Assembly (NCBI GenBank): GCA_035772735.1
Contig: JASDFA010000007.1
Location: forward strand, 86,699,501 to 86,763,500
DNA: 64,000 nucleotides
Source of the DNA: Datura wrightii
Lineage: Eukaryota > Streptophyta > Magnoliopsida > Solanales > Solanaceae
Direction of reading: 5' to 3'
Below, one piece after another: positions 1 through 13,094 of the stretch; the stretch's first letter is position 1, and each line of letters starts with the position of its first letter. A program made the position numbers and the translations under genes. The notes beneath the pieces were generated by a model. It was not told the DNA's origin. It made no database searches and saw only the letters and a program-made list of their open reading frames with translations.

Positions 1-1304
1 CGGTTTAAAGTGGAGGGAGGGTGTGCACGTCTCACAAAGGAATTAAAAAGTTTTTTCTAAATACTAATGTGCTAATGGTGAAAATTGGGTCCTTATTTTG
101 AATTGTTTTTTCCTTTATGAACCGAGTCCTTTATTTTGGTTCACCCATGTAAATAGTAGAATAGTAATCAAACTCCAAGGTCCCGAGGAGCATTTACCTT
201 TTTTCTTATTGTCGAACTGGGTTGGCACTTCCCGATGATAGATTGAGTGACGACTTTCTTAAGGGAAAATGCCATGTTGATTTTGAGTTTTTGAGTCTTG
301 TATGGAGATGTTTTGAGAGGCACCACCAGAAAAATTTTTGAATTGAAATTTTGAAATGGAGCATGAAAATGAGAAATAATGGACGGGCACTTGAAATGAG
401 AATATAGCACTCTTCATTATACTTTGTAGATTCCTCGTCTGACTTACGAATTTGCATGTTTTGATGTCGTAAATCAAGATCTTGTGTGGATAATGACTGT
501 TGTGGACTCTTTGGGTGTGATGCCTTGTGTAGTAAAGATTTTTGTGAATCTCATGGATAACTTCTTGTCTATAACTTGCCCCAAGTGTGACTCAAGGTGA
601 AATCCTAGATGTAACTACACTTAGAACATAATCTTAGGCTCTCTTTTATAAGTCACTTCAACCAAAATGTCCTCCTTGACCATTAATCTTTGATAGCCAA
701 TGTTTGAGTGTTGAACCCTTTCTTGGAAACCAAATTACAAGCCGAATGACCATTTTCTTTAATCCTTCTCTTTGGCACCCATCCTCCCTAATTGCTAGTA
801 ATGAGACAATAAAAATGAGGGCTTCAAGACAAAGAAATAGGGAGAGATAAGGAAATGAATGTGAAATGAGGAAAAGGCCTAAGTTTGGGGATTTGCAAGA
901 GTGGGAGAAAAGAATGAGTAGCCTAAAGATTGAGGTAGCACCAAAAATTGTGATGAGATGAGTGAACTAATAAGTTGAGAAACATTGAATCATCAAAAAG
1001 AGGAAAAATTATTGATAGGTGCTATCTCTTGCATAGGGAAGGCTAAGTGTGAAATTCATAAATGTTATAAGTGTGGCTTGTGTTACAACAAAAAGATGAA
1101 GATAATGAGCAAGGAAAAATGTTGGGAAGTGATCTGAGCAAGATGATGGGATGTTGCAAGTTGATAAAGGCATTAGAGAGGCATTAGTCACTAAAGCTAA
1201 ACATTTATCCTACCCTTAGACCTAGCCTACATTATGACCCACATGTCCTAAATGATTCTAAGTGCAGTTGCTCTACATTAGTGGCGAATTACACGAAGGG
1301 AAAG
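1..1304 (+). mobile_element. E0, left part: degenerate 3' internal region of an old Athila-like element
   Basis: No convincing coding frame. Blocks resemble the non-coding tail of E6 around 49.2-50.2 kb, for example the stretch near 225-260 (like 49210-49270) and the stretch near 1275-1304 (like 50205-50240). The copy stops where E1 begins and resumes at 23650, where the next words of the same tail appear. I read this as the oldest layer on this side. The short reverse-strand ORFs here have no recognisable product. Confidence 0.6.
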
Positions 1305-1968
1305 AGTTACTACCCGAACATGGGCTCAGATCAAGACATGGGACAAGGAAAGGCTCCAAGTTGACCCATGACATGAACATAACATCTAACTTGATAAGAT
1401 AAAGCATAAGATCAACATAACTAACATGAAGGAAGCCTAATCATAATAACTAAAATCAGAACTAGAATTTACTTCATACATGGCAAGCTAATTACCACAC
1501 AAAGTCTGAAAGCCTCTAACATATCTAATGGGTTGATGGGACAACACACCCAACTAACTTGATAAGTCTAAAAATTAAAAATACAAAGATAACTGATAAG
1601 AAATCGTCCTTGGGAGATGAGGACTCACCCACTGAGAATGGATGCTAACTCCGGAGAATTGGGTAGTGATGGGGCTGAGTTTGAAGATCAGAGCCTATAT
1701 CATAAAATGATATAGCATAGAGTATGCTTTCAGTACATGAAAATGTACCGAGTATACAAGGTAAGTAAAACCTCTTAAGTAAGTAAAATCATTAAAACAT
1801 GCATAATATGAAATATAATCAAGATAAGAATCTAAGAGTAGGACTTGCATGCCATTTTCTGAAATCATGATTTGAACATGACTGAATATCATAACTAATT
1901 TGAATGACCCAAAGCTGAAATCTGATAATTATAAGTAAAACTGAACATTGGGCCAAACCTACTTTAGA

Positions 1969-1996
1969 ACACACACACACACACACATATATATAT
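1969..1996. repeat. (AC)n(AT)n microsatellite inside E1 3' LTR
   Basis: Nine or so AC units followed by AT units. The surrounding segment of the LTR is absent from the E1 5' LTR copy near 11600 but has a counterpart in S1 near 6600, so the 5' LTR lost it by deletion. Confidence 0.85.
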
Positions 1997-3170
1997 GATA
2001 AACATGTATAACTGAAATCATGAGGAATATTGGGAGACTCATCATATAACTGACATTACCACGATAGAGCTTACGTGGTCTCGACTATCACACTCAAGTG
2101 GGCAGAGCCGTCTAAAGCCTTGCCAGGGCTGAAGACGCTACCATGATATTGATATCAAGCTGAAGGCCCCTTGGGGTAGGGGAAAGCTCCAAAGGAGGTC
2201 CCAAAAAATCTGATCATACCTATATTGGCTCGTAGTTCTGAGGCATAGGGTTGACCGAGCCTTAGCCTACACGGTGCTAGACACTACTCCCAAAAACATG
2301 CATTTGCTCTCCATTATTTTTCAACGAAAATGACCATTGTCTAGTGACGAAGCTGAATAATCATATACATATAAAATTTGAAATCATACATGAGGAGCCT
2401 TGTCACAAACCATACCACAAGCTGAACAAAATTGGGAGTCTTGACTCCAAAACCAAGTGGTAAGCTAATTCGTGAAATCATAAATCATACTTGAACATAT
2501 GGTCTTGCCCAATACTTAAACATGCTTGAAAATACTTGATTCACTTAAAAACATGATCATAGACATGGGTATCTTGAAAACATACTTTTGATCATAAATA
2601 TCTCATCATACTTGAACATACATAATAGATATCAATTTTCATGAACTTTTTATGGATAGGCATCATAATTTATAAAACTTGAAAGCATGATTATGATTGA
2701 AAACATTATAAAACTTTCCCATGAATCATAATTCAATAATAGAAACATGCTTAGATCATACCCATGGTAGAAACTTAGGAAATTCATCCATTGGTTTAAA
2801 ACCAGATAGGATCAACATGTAGATTTTCATGAATTAGAGAGGGATTGGGCATGGATGTGAACAAATTCACCCATTTATAACCTTATGTACCTGAGAGTAT
2901 TTGACTCTACAACTCATCTAATTACCCAAGGAAGAATTGAGAAGAACTTGGTACGAATTTAGCTTGATCACCTCTATAGACTTCTATAATTGCATGCATG
3001 AATAGGAATAAATTAGAATGAACTTACCCCTCTTAAAACTCACTAGTCATAGCTTAAAACGACGTAATTTAAGCTTAAGGATCATAGAAATTATGAAAAA
3101 TCCCTTAATAAATTCGCAGGGAAAAACTGATTGCCAGTCTCATTGAGAGACTGGACAAGTCATTACCCAT

Positions 3171-3510
3171 GACCACGACTCGTGGTCTCCTATCATCAAG
3201 TGCACTATCAATTTTCCTCAAAGGGTCCCCATGAGGGACCCAACGATTCGTCACTGTCGTGGTCACCTCTCATGGCTTTCACTGCCCAAAAACATTTAAT
3301 CCTTAACCAACTGCTGACCATGACTTACCTAATGAATCATCGCATTGACCATGACTCGTGGTGTCCAATTCCTTCAACTGCCCTTGACCACGGGTGACCT
3401 AACGACTCATGGCGTTGACCACAGCGCGTGGTCACACCCATGGTCACCCCAACTTGAAAGTTTCCAAACAAGTAAAAACTCCTCACCACGAGTCACTTAA
3501 CGACTCGTGG
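3171..3510. repeat. Palindrome cluster in E1 LTR U3
   Basis: GACCACGACTCGTGGTC at 3171-3187 is a perfect odd palindrome (8-base arms, one central base). Decayed variants follow near 3259, 3347, 3400, 3419 and 3486-3512. The same motif family occurs in S1, E5 and E8 LTRs. Function unknown; position in U3 suggests a promoter-linked or hairpin role. Confidence 0.7.
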
Positions 3511-3617
3511 TCATCTTGATGGGTCACAGGATGACTCGTTCAGGGACATGATGCAAAAACTCCTGTTTTCTCTATTTCAACCCCCAGGTCTAATCTTAGG
3601 GCTTTTGGGGTATAACA

Positions 3618-3652
3618 ATATCTCCACCTTGGGAACATTCGTCCTCAAATGT
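3618..3652 (-). promoter_or_regulatory. E1 polypurine tract region and upstream AGGA hairpin
   Basis: Read on the reverse strand, a hairpin ACATTTG-AGGA-CGAATGT (3652-3635; one T-G wobble) is followed by a decayed purine-rich tract and then the LTR start at 3617. The same hairpin lies before the 3' LTR of every element in the window where this end is visible. Confidence 0.75.
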
Positions 3653-3859
3653 TGAAAATCATACAGAAAATTAGAGAAATGCAATCATCATACTCAAACA
3701 CTGATCATATAAGCTAAAAACTAACGGAATGACTGCCTCCGAACTGAACTACATGACTGAATTGAATTCACGAATCATACATATATACTTTGACATGAAA
3801 GAAACTATGGTACATGAGCTGAACATGAAACTGAATAGAGTTTTAGGGTAAAAATTGAT

Positions 3860-4907
3860 ACCTCATGCTGAAACTGAGCTAGAAGGGAATAGATGTGGGT
3901 ATCTAGCCATCATACATGCTTTGGCTTCCCACGTAGCTCCCTCAATATGTTGATTCCTCCTCAAAATTTTAACTGAAGCTACTTCTTTGTTCCTTAGATT
4001 TCAAAACTGTCGATCCAGTATCTTCACTAGATGCTCTTCATAACTAAGGCTGTCTTTTACACCGTCACTGTCCATCGAAACAACTAGGGATAGATCACCC
4101 TAACACTTCTTTAGGAGTGGTACATGAAAAACTGGATGGACTGAGTCTAGTTCTGAGGGCAACTCCAATTCATATGCTACCTTGCCAACCTGTTTCACAA
4201 TCTGGTACAGGCCAATATAATGAGGGTTGAGTTTCCTTTCTTCTCAAATCGCATCACTCCCTTCATAGGGGATACCTTCAGAAACACCTAATCATCAACT
4301 TCGAACTCAAGCTCCCTCATTCTCACATCTGTATAGGACCTTTGGCGGCTCTAAGCTGTTTCTAATCTACCTGTTATAAGTTGGAACTTCTCCATGGCCT
4401 CATGGACTGAATCTGGACTTGTTATCGCAGCTTCACCTACTTCAAACCAACCAATAGGTGATCTACACCTCCCCATAGAGAGCCTCAAACGAAGCCATAT
4501 GAATGCTGGAATAATAACTGTTGTTCTACACAACCTCAATGAGAGGAAAGTGCTCATCCCAATTACCCTTGAAGTCAATTACACACGCTATCGACATGTC
4601 CTCGAGAGTCTGAATGGTTCGTTCCGCCTGACCATCCGTTTATGGGTGAAATGCTGTACTGCTTGACCTAAGTGCCAAGACCTTTTTGAAATGATCTCCA
4701 AAATTGGGAGGTAAACTGAATACTTCTATCTGATATGATGGAAAAGGGAGCTCCATGCAACCGAACTAGCTCTCGAATGTATAGTTTGGCATAATCCTTT
4801 GCAGAATCTGTGGTTTTGATTAGTAGAAAATGAGCGAATTCGGTCAACCTGTCCACGACTACCCAAATGGATTCATACTGTTGATGAGTGCGAGGCAACC
4901 CCATGAT
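3860..4907 (-). pseudogene. E1 integrase core and chromodomain-like tail (broken)
   Basis: Reverse-strand similarity continues the integrase cut by S1: the piece from 4904 down to about 4670 holds the second catalytic Asp (SIISDRS), and after a frameshift the next piece near 4630 keeps the third catalytic residue in the word AERTIQTLEDM. Downstream, about 4260-3860, are the GPY/F-type segment (HPVFHVPLLKK) and a chromodomain-like end (SYEE, EGATWEA, PHLF). Several stops and frame changes break it. Compared with E2 the catalytic Glu is still present here. Confidence 0.8.
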
Positions 4908-4912
4908 GAAGT

Positions 4913-7226
4913 TTTTATACCTCAGAAGCCCAAAGATTAGACCCTAGAGTTGAAACGGAGAAAAGTGTAAAAACTAGCACCAGGCATAGAACGAGTCATG
5001 AGATGACTCGTTGGTATAGCCCACGAGTCGTGATGTGACTTATGGGGAGGCCAGTGAGGAGTTTGGAAAATTTAGGAAAAAGGATTCTCATGGACATGAC
5101 CACGACTCGTGGTCAGACCCCACGAGTCGTTAGGCCAGTCATGGGTTGAGTGAGAAGTAGAAGAGAAGAGTGGAGGTAGTGTACATAACAGGTGGTGACC
5201 ACGAGTCGTGGTCACCTGTAACGAGTCGTGAGGTTTCTCGTTAAGAGCCCAAGAGACCTATTGAGTAGTGAACCCCATGAGCTAAGCCACGAGTTGTTAG
5301 GTCCCTCGTTAGGACCACCTGACAGTTATTTTCTGTGAATTTTAGTAAGGGCTTTTTCATAATTCCTAAGTTCCTAAGGTCTAAATGACATCATTTTGAG
5401 TTATGAATAGTGACTTTTAAAGGGTTTAAGTTCGTTTTAGGCTTCATTCATTCATCCATGCTAGGAAGGAGACTTGGGAGGGTGATCAAGCTTAGCATTC
5501 ATCAATTTCTTTTCAATTCCTATTGGGCATCTAAAGAAGTGTTAGAATCAGCTACCAACAGGTATGTAGGGTTATGAATGGGTGATTTCTTTCAGACCCA
5601 TGCTCAATCCCTCTCTAAAGTATGAAATTCTATGTCTAATCTATGGGGATTTAACCCAAATGCATGAGTCCTCTATTTCTATACATAGGCATGATTTGAT
5701 TATGGTTCTACTATTGAATTATGAAGTATGGGCAAATTTTATAATGTTTTCAATTTAAAATCGTGATTCTAGTTTTATGAATTAAAAGCCCATAGATTTA
5801 ATGTTCATGAAAGATGAGATTTGTGATGAGTATACGATGATGATGAGATATTATGATGAAAATCATGTTTTGAAGCTACCCATGTTCACGATTATGTTTT
5901 CTATAAGAATTGAGTATTCCTAAGTATGATAAAGCTTTGGGAAATGCCCACATGTTAAGTATGAATTATGATTTTCCTGAATTAAGCTTACCACATTGTT
6001 TTGGAGCGAAGACTCCTAATTATATTTTCATCTTGTGGTATGTTTTGAGTTAAAGTTTTCCTATGTATAACTTACCACATGGTTTTGGAGCGAAGGCTCC
6101 TAATTATGTTTTCAGCTTGTGGTATGTCTTGAGCTAAAGCTTCTCATATGCATGATTTCATATTTAAGATATATATGATCATTGAGATTCATCAATAGGC
6201 AATGTTGAGCTTCGTTAAAAAATGATGTAGAGCACATGCATGTTTTGGGAGTAATGTCTAGCACCGAGTAGGCTAAGGGTCGATCACCTTATGCCTCAGA
6301 ACTACGTACCAACGTAGGTTTACACTATTATATATATTACTTTGGGACCTCCCTCATGAGCTTCCCCTGCTCGAATGGGCCTTCAGTTTGATAACGATAT
6401 CATGGTATTATCCCTAGCTCTAGCAAGACTTTGGATGGCTCTACCCACTTGAGTGTGATAGTTGGGACCAGGTAAGCTTTATCGTGGTATGTCGGTTAAA
6501 AGATGAGTCTCCCATTGTTCCTCATGATATCAGATATGCATGTTCATTGATCATGAGATTTACATATATAAGCATGTTCTAAAGCAGATTTGACTCCATG
6601 TTCAGCTTTATTTATAAATGTCAGATTTCAACTTTGAGTCAATCGATTATGTTATGATTTGTTATGTTATGATGAGATCATGATATCAGAAAGAATGCAT
6701 GCAAGCCCTACTCTCAGACTCTTAATGTTTATGATATATTATGTATTGTCTTTAAATGATTTAGTTTACTTTAGTGGTTTTACTTACCTTGCATACTCGG
6801 TACATTCCACGTACTGACCACATACTTTATGCTGTATAGTTTCATGATATAGGACCCGGCTCCCAGGTTCAGCCCTGCTCGTAGTCAGCTTGTCAGAGTT
6901 AGCGTTTGCATTGTTGGTGATCCTCATCTCTCAAGGACTAGAGTACTCAGATTTCTTACGTGTATTCAGTTTCAATTTTGTTGAGTTAGTTGGGGTCTTG
7001 TCCCATCAACTCATCATGTTTAGAGGCTTTTTAGACATATGTATGTATTCAGCTTCGGATTTTGTATTATGATGTTATGTTCAAGTTAGACTTCCTCTAT
7101 AAGTATATGGTTGATTATTGGGTTTCTTAATTGAGTTAGATGTATGCTTATGCCATGGGTCAACTTGGGGTATCTCGGGGCTCCTTGTCCCATGTTATGA
7201 TCCGGTCCTCCATTAGGGTCGTGACT
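4913..7226 (+). mobile_element. S1: solo LTR of an E1-related family
   Basis: A 2314-bp stretch aligns end to end with the E1 LTR in opposite orientation, with no internal region. It lies within the integrase codons of E1, between the NMDF word (7216-7230) and the following MGLPRT word (about 4888-4906). Flanks carry an identical 5-bp target duplication GAAGT (4908-4912 and 7227-7231). The ends are TT...CT instead of TG...CA, one mutation at each end. This is the usual product of recombination between the two LTRs of a full element. Confidence 0.9.
5097..5216. repeat. Two long perfect palindromes in S1
   Basis: 5097-5115 is TGACCACGACTCGTGGTCA, a perfect palindrome around one central base. 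5194-5216 is a 23-base perfect palindrome with 11-base arms (GGTGACCACGA and its complement) around a central G. Related imperfect copies extend over 4990-5310. This is the U3 side of the LTR. Confidence 0.85.
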
Positions 7227-7231
7227 GAAGT

Positions 7232-7545
7232 CCATATTAATCTCCTCCCACTTCCAAGTGGGGATACTGATGTCTTGAAGCACAACTCTCGGTCTGTGAT
7301 GCTCAACCTTCACTTGCTGACAATTTGGACACAACTACAAATTCTGCTATGTCCTTCTTCATGCCATTCCACTAATAGACTTCCCGTAGGTCACGGTACA
7401 TCTTGGTGGAACCTGGATGTATAGAATATCTAGAACCAGGAGCCTCGTGCAATATACGATCTCTCAAATCATCAACATCTGAAACACACAAGCAACCCTG
7501 ATATCGAAGTACATCATCTCCCCCTATGGAGAAGACCTCTAACTT
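7232..7545 (-). pseudogene. E1 integrase N-terminal part (zinc-binding, broken)
   Basis: Reverse-strand translation shows the HHCC-type region (HPGSTKMYRDLREVYWW, then CPNCQQVKVEH) and the start of the catalytic core up to NMDF, where S1 enters at 7226. It continues in the other half at 4907. Frameshifts separate it from the RNase H piece. Confidence 0.8.
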
Positions 7546-8300
7546 CTAATTCTGAACGGCTTCCTTCAATTTTAAAAAAATAGGGTCCTCGTCTTGTCTA
7601 GCTTTTATATATGCCACCAAGGACGATTCTGACTTATTCTGAACAATGACACCGCTATCGGTCGAGTCAACCAAATGAACTCCCAACCTTGCAAGTTGAG
7701 GCACATCCTTCACCATCTCCTTCCTCCTCTCATCTACAGGGGACACACTCTCCATAGAGAGTCTACTAAGTGCGTCTGCTACTACATTGGCCTTTCTCGT
7801 ATGGTAAAGGACACTCATATCATAATCCTTGTGTAGCTCCAACCACCGCCTTTGGTGGAAATTTAGATCCTTCTGGGTAAACACATATTGTAGGCTCTTG
7901 TTGTCCTTAAACACATCTACACCGACCCCGTACAAATAGTGTCTCCAAATCTTCAAGGCGAATACCACCGCCGCCAATTCAAGATCATGGGTCGGGTAAT
8001 TCTTCTCATAAACCTTCAATTTCCTGGAAGCATATGCTATCACTTTACCATGCTGCATCACACACAACCAAGACCGATCCTAGAAGCATCGCAATACACC
8101 ACAAATTATCGGTACCCTCAGGTAGGGTTAACACCGGTGTTGAGGTGAGTCGAGTCTTTAACTCCTAGAAGCTCCTCTCACAAGCATCCGACCATTCGAA
8201 TTTCACTTTCTTTTGGGTCAATTTGGTCAATGGCACTACAATTGATGAAAATCCCTCAACAAATCTCCAATAATAGCTAGCTAAGCCCAAGAAGCTCCTA
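7546..8300 (-). pseudogene. E1 RNase H (broken)
   Basis: 173 clean codons from 8067 to 7546 include VIAYASRKLK, YPTHDLELAAVVFALKIW and the ALSR end typical of Ty3/Gypsy RNase H. The first catalytic Asp region just upstream (about 8110-8075) is in another frame and damaged. The RT-RNase H connection (SFLGLASYYWRF, near 8260) is also readable with breaks. Confidence 0.8.
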
Positions 8301-8313
8301 ATATCTGAAGGAT

Positions 8314-9543
8314 TCACTGGTCTAGGACAATTCTCAGCGCTTCTATCATTTGAGAGTCCATATTTATACCCTCACTTGACACCACATGGCCCAAAAATGC
8401 CACTGAGTTCAACCAAAACTCGCACTTGCTGAATTTGGCATATAATTGGTGATCCTTGAGAGTCTGTAGCACCACACTCAAATGAGCGGCATGCTCCTCT
8501 TCGCTCCGAGAGCATATTAGGATGTCGTCGATAAACACGATCATGAACATATCCAAATATGGATTGAACACCCTGTTTATCAAATCCATAAAAGCTATAG
8601 GAGCATTCATTAGTCCAAAATACATAACTACAAACTCATAATGACTATACTGATTCCTAAAGGCTGTCTTCGAGATGTCACTCTCCCAAACCCTGAGTTG
8701 ATGCTATCTGGATCCGAGATCTATCTTCGAAAAGCACTTAGCACCCTGAAGCTGGTCAAACAAATCATCAATCCTGGGGAGCGGATACCTGTTTTTGATG
8801 GTGACCTTATTCAATTGACGATAATCAATACACATATGAAGAGAACCATCTTTCTTTCTGACAAATAGAACTGGTGCACCCCATGGGAATTTTCTCGGTC
8901 TGATGAATCCCTTATCTAAAAGGTTTTTCAATTGCTCCTTCAACTCATTTAGCTCGGATGGAGCCATTCTGTAAGGAGGAATAAATATAGGCTGCATATC
9001 GGGAAGAAGGTCAATACCAAAATCAATTTCCCGCTTGGGAGGGATTCCTGGTAGATCATCTTGGAAGACTTCTGGATACTCACATACTAATGGAACTGAC
9101 TGGATAGTTGGGGTTTCGGACGTAGCATCCTTAACCCTAACTAGAAGGTATACGAAACCCTTAGAGATCATCTTTCTGGCCTTAAGATAAGAAATGAAAT
9201 GAACTACAGGCACAATTGAACTACCCTTCCACTCTAAGAGTGGCTCACCTAGAAATCTGAACACTACTGCCCGGGATCTACGATTCACTGAGGCTTTATA
9301 TGCAAACAGCCAATCCATGCTGAGGAGAACATCAAAATCGATCATGGATATCTCTACTAAATCTATTGAGGTGATTTTATGAAGGACTATGATAGGGAAA
9401 TCTATATACACCCATCTAACTATAACTGAATCACCAACTAGAGTAGAGACTGAGAAGGGTTCTGACAAGATTTCCAGACTGGCTCTGAAAGTACTAGCCA
9501 CATAGGGCGTCAGAAAAGATAAGATAGCCCCTGGATCTAACAA
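8314..9543 (-). pseudogene. E1 protease and reverse transcriptase (broken)
   Basis: From 9543 down to 8704, 279 codons carry the protease (active-site word LDPGA) and the RT start (YRMAPSEL, FVRKKDGS, IDYRQLNKVTIKNRYPLPRIDDLF, FSKIDL). After a break the RT continues 8625-8314 with FGLMNAP, the catalytic word FIDD and KCEFWL. The protein would be a replication polyprotein section of a chromovirus. At least one frameshift near 8626-8703 separates the pieces. Confidence 0.85.
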
Positions 9544-9603
9544 AGAATATACATCAAGGTGGAAAACTCATAATATACCAGTGACCATGTCTGGGGACCC
9601 CTC

Positions 9604-10767
9604 CTACTCCTGGCAGGAGGTTAGCGCATAAAATCTATTTTGACGTTGTCCGCCACCTGTGTTGGTAGAAGCCCCCTGCTGAGCGGGGCATGCTGGTGGA
9701 GCTGTTGAACTAGAAACTGGGCCTCGACTCTTCTCATGGCCCTGTCTATCTACTGGGCAATCTTTGAGCATATGTCCAGGCTTCTCGCACCTGAAGCAAG
9801 CACCTGTACCCGCCAAACACTAACCCATGTGCCTCCGACCACACCGATCGCAAACTGGGATATTGGAATCTGTAGGCCTGCTACTCTGGCCTCTAGAGCC
9901 TGATGCTTGTCCTCTCTAGTCGTACCTAGATATGGATGGCACACTCATGCCGGGGTTGACGATCTCTGGTGGTACTGCTAGCGGTGTCCACCACCTAGTC
10001 TCTGCTGAGAGAACCCAAAACTATCTGTCCTGGCCTCTTGGCCTCTCTCTCCCTAACATGCACCGCCTCCATCTACTGGGCGTACAAGATTATTCGAGGA
10101 AAATCCATATCCTTATGAAGCATCGCAGTCCGCTAATCCTTGTCTAGATAGTCCACCACCCCATGAACAAACCTGCTCACTCGAGGCCTCTGATCCACCA
10201 CTAACTCTGGGGTGTACTTGGACAAACGAGTGGACTCTGAGGCATACTCCTGGACTATCATCTTTCCTTGCTTTAGATTCATGAACTAGGCCCCCTTCAG
10301 TTCCCTCATCTCTCGAGGGAAGAACCGATCTAGGAAAGCTACATGAAAGTTATACCAACCAATAGGGCCTACTCTGACTGCCCTACTATTCTTCCGCTGT
10401 TTGAACCAAATGTGTGCGACCCCCTTCAACTGATATAAGTCCAAATCGGCACACTCCTCCCCAGTCACCCGTATAATCTGGGTGATCTTCAAAATCTCCT
10501 CTCGGAAGGTTTCATACTCAGAAAGTTTCTAACCCCCGCTGCCGCTGCATTCCTGTCCTGCGGTACATGCTCTACCGTCTGATCGTTGACTTGGGTGGTC
10601 AAGGCCTGTGCTAGCATCTGAATGGCTGCCGTGAATTCAGCGTGGGCAACCGGCTTCGGTGCATGGTGCTTATGGGCTGGTGGGGCCTATTGGTGCCCAT
10701 CTCCATTGCCATCCTCGTGGCCATTTTCATTTCCATTTCTTCTACTGTAAACTCTGTGGGGAGGCAT
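9604..10767 (-). pseudogene. E1 gag (broken)
   Basis: The reverse-strand start at 10767 reads MPPHRVYSRRNGNENGHEDG, homologous to the E5 gag start at 38235. A stop follows near 10694. The core is visible at 10492-10286 (WFKQRKNSRAV, FLDRFFPREMRELKGA). The nucleocapsid CCHC knuckle CFRCEKPGHMLKDC lies within 9816-9604. Gag packages element RNA in cytoplasmic particles; this copy has several stops. Confidence 0.8.
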
Positions 10768-10961
10768 GATTCTGTAATCACGAATAGCACGAGTTATAAG
10801 GATAGACAGACAATTCATCGCAGGACATAGATCATGAAAGAAGGGAACATTTCCTAAGTGTCTCAAAGCCTCTTTGTCATAAGAGTGGAGCGCTTCACAC
10901 CCATGAAAAAGACTCTACTTAATGCGACTTTCAAATACACTAAGACACTTCAAAACCTATT

Positions 10962-10973
10962 GTTCTAATACCA
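10962..10973 (-). promoter_or_regulatory. E1 primer binding site (initiator-Met tRNA)
   Basis: The reverse strand reads TGGTATTAGAAC four bases inside the 5' LTR edge at 10978. It matches the plant initiator-Met tRNA 3' complement TGGTATCAGAGC with two changes. Confidence 0.85.
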
Positions 10974-10977
10974 AGTG

Positions 10978-13094
10978 TGTCATGATCAGAACATGGTCTT
11001 GGATCGAGACACGGGACAAGAAACCCCGAAAGGCTCCAAGTCGACCCATGGCATGAACATAACATCTAACTCAATAAGATAAAATGAAAGATCAACATAA
11101 CTAGCATGATGGAAGTCTAATCATAACATAAAATCAGAACTAGAATTTACATCCTACATGACAAGCTGATTACTACGCAAAGTCTGAAAGCCTCTAACAT
11201 ATCTGATGGGTTGATGGGACAACACCCCCAACTAACCCGACAAGTTTGAAAACTAAAAATACAAAGATAACTGATAAGAAATAGTCCTGGGGAGATGAGG
11301 ACCACCCACTGAGATTGGATACTAACTCCGGAGAACTGGTTAGTGACAGGGCTGAGTCTGAAGATTGAAGCCTGTATCATAAAATGATACAACATAGAGT
11401 ATGCGGTTAGTACGTGGAATGTACGGAGTATGCAAGGTATGTAAAACCGCTTAAATAACTAAAATCATTAAAACATGCATAATATGAAACATAATCAAGA
11501 TAAGAATCTGAGAGTAGGGTTTGCATGCTATTTTCTGAAATCATGATCTGAACATGACTGAATATCATAACTGATTCGAATGACCCAAAGCTGAAATAAT
11601 GAGGAATAATGGGAGACTCGTCATATAATCGACATTACCACAATAGAGCTTATGTGGTCCTGACTATTACACACAAGTGGGCAGAGCCATCTAAAACCTT
11701 TCTAGCACTAAAGACACTACCATAATACCGATATCAAGCTCAAGGCCCCTTGGGACAGGGGAAAGCTCCAAAGGAGGTCCCAAATAATCTGATCATACTA
11801 CATTGGCTCATAGTTCTGAGGCATAGGGTTGACTTACCCTTAGCCTACTCGGTGCCAGACACTACTCCCAAAAACATGTATATGCTCTCCGTCATTTTTC
11901 AATGAAGCTGACCATCGTCTAGTGACGAAGTTGAATAATCATATACATATAAAATCTAAAATCATACATGAGAATCCTTGGCCCAAACCATACAACAAGC
12001 TGAATATAATTTAGAGTCTTGACTCCAAAACCATGTGGTAAGCTAATTTGTGAAATCATAAATCATACTTGAACATATGGGCCTGCCCAATAGTTAAACA
12101 TGCTTGAAAATACTTGATTCACTTGAAAACATGATCATAGAAATGGGTAACTTGAAAACATGCTTTTCATCGTAAATATCTCATCATACTTGAACATATA
12201 TCATAGATTGCAATTTTCATCAACTTTTCATGGATGGGCATCATAATTTATAAAAATTGAACACATGATTATAATTGAAAACATTGTAAAACTTGCCCAT
12301 GAATCATAATTCAATAATAGAAACATTCTTAGATCATACCCATGGTAGAAACTTAGGAAATTCAGCCATTGGGTTAAAACCCCATAGGATCAACATATAG
12401 ATTTTCATGAATTAGAGAGGGATTAGGCATGGATGTGAACAAATTCACCCATTCATAACCTTACGTACCTGAGAGAATCTGATTCCAACCCTCCTCTGAT
12501 TGCCCAAGGAAGAATTGAGAAGAACTTGGACGAAATTTAGCTTGATCACCTCGCTAGATTTCTATACTTGCATGCATGAATAGGAATAGCTTAGAATAAA
12601 CTTACCCCTTTTAAAAATCACTATTCATATCTTAAAACAACGTACTTTAGGTCTTAGGATCATAGAAATTATAGAAAATTCCTTAACAAACTCGCAGGGA
12701 AAAACTGATTTACCAATCCCAATGAGGGACTGGATGAGTCGTTACCTATGACCATGACTCATGGTCTCCTGTCGTCAAGTGCATTGCCAATTTTCCTCAA
12801 AGGGTCCCCATGACGGACCTAACGATTTTTCATCGGTGACCACAGCTCGTGGTCACCTCTCATGACTTTCATTGACCAAAAACATTTAATCCTTAACCAA
12901 CTGCCATGACTCACCTAACAAATAGTGGCATTGACCACGACTCGTGGTGTCCAGCCATGAGGTACACTGCCGACACTTCCTTCATCGTTCAACTGCCCTT
13001 GACCACGGGTGACCTTACGACTCGTGGAGCTGACCATGACTCATGGTCACGCCCGTGGCCACCCCAACTTGAAAGTTTCCAGACAAGTCAAAAT
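10978..13094 (-). repeat. E1 5' LTR, larger piece
   Basis: Aligns with 1305-3617. Its reverse-strand 3' end is TCATGACA at 10978. The alignment stops at 13094 where E2 starts and continues at 23507. It includes the same palindrome-rich U3 section (about 12730-13060). The last five bases, aaaat (13090-13094), are the left target duplication of E2. Confidence 0.9.

Larger units (their letters stand above)
1305..3617 (-). repeat. E1 3' LTR
   Basis: On the reverse strand it starts TGTTATACCCC and aligns along its length with 10978-13094/23507-23649. Its far end near 1305 is decayed (the expected TCATGACA end is not intact), so that boundary is good to a few bases. About 2.31 kb, matching S1 in length. 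The U3 part (3160-3560) holds a cluster of short palindromes around the core ACGACTCGTGG. Confidence 0.8.

Noticed and set aside
168..477. Three overlapping reverse-strand ORFs
   Set aside because: Non-coding tail of E0; no similarity and overlapping frames.
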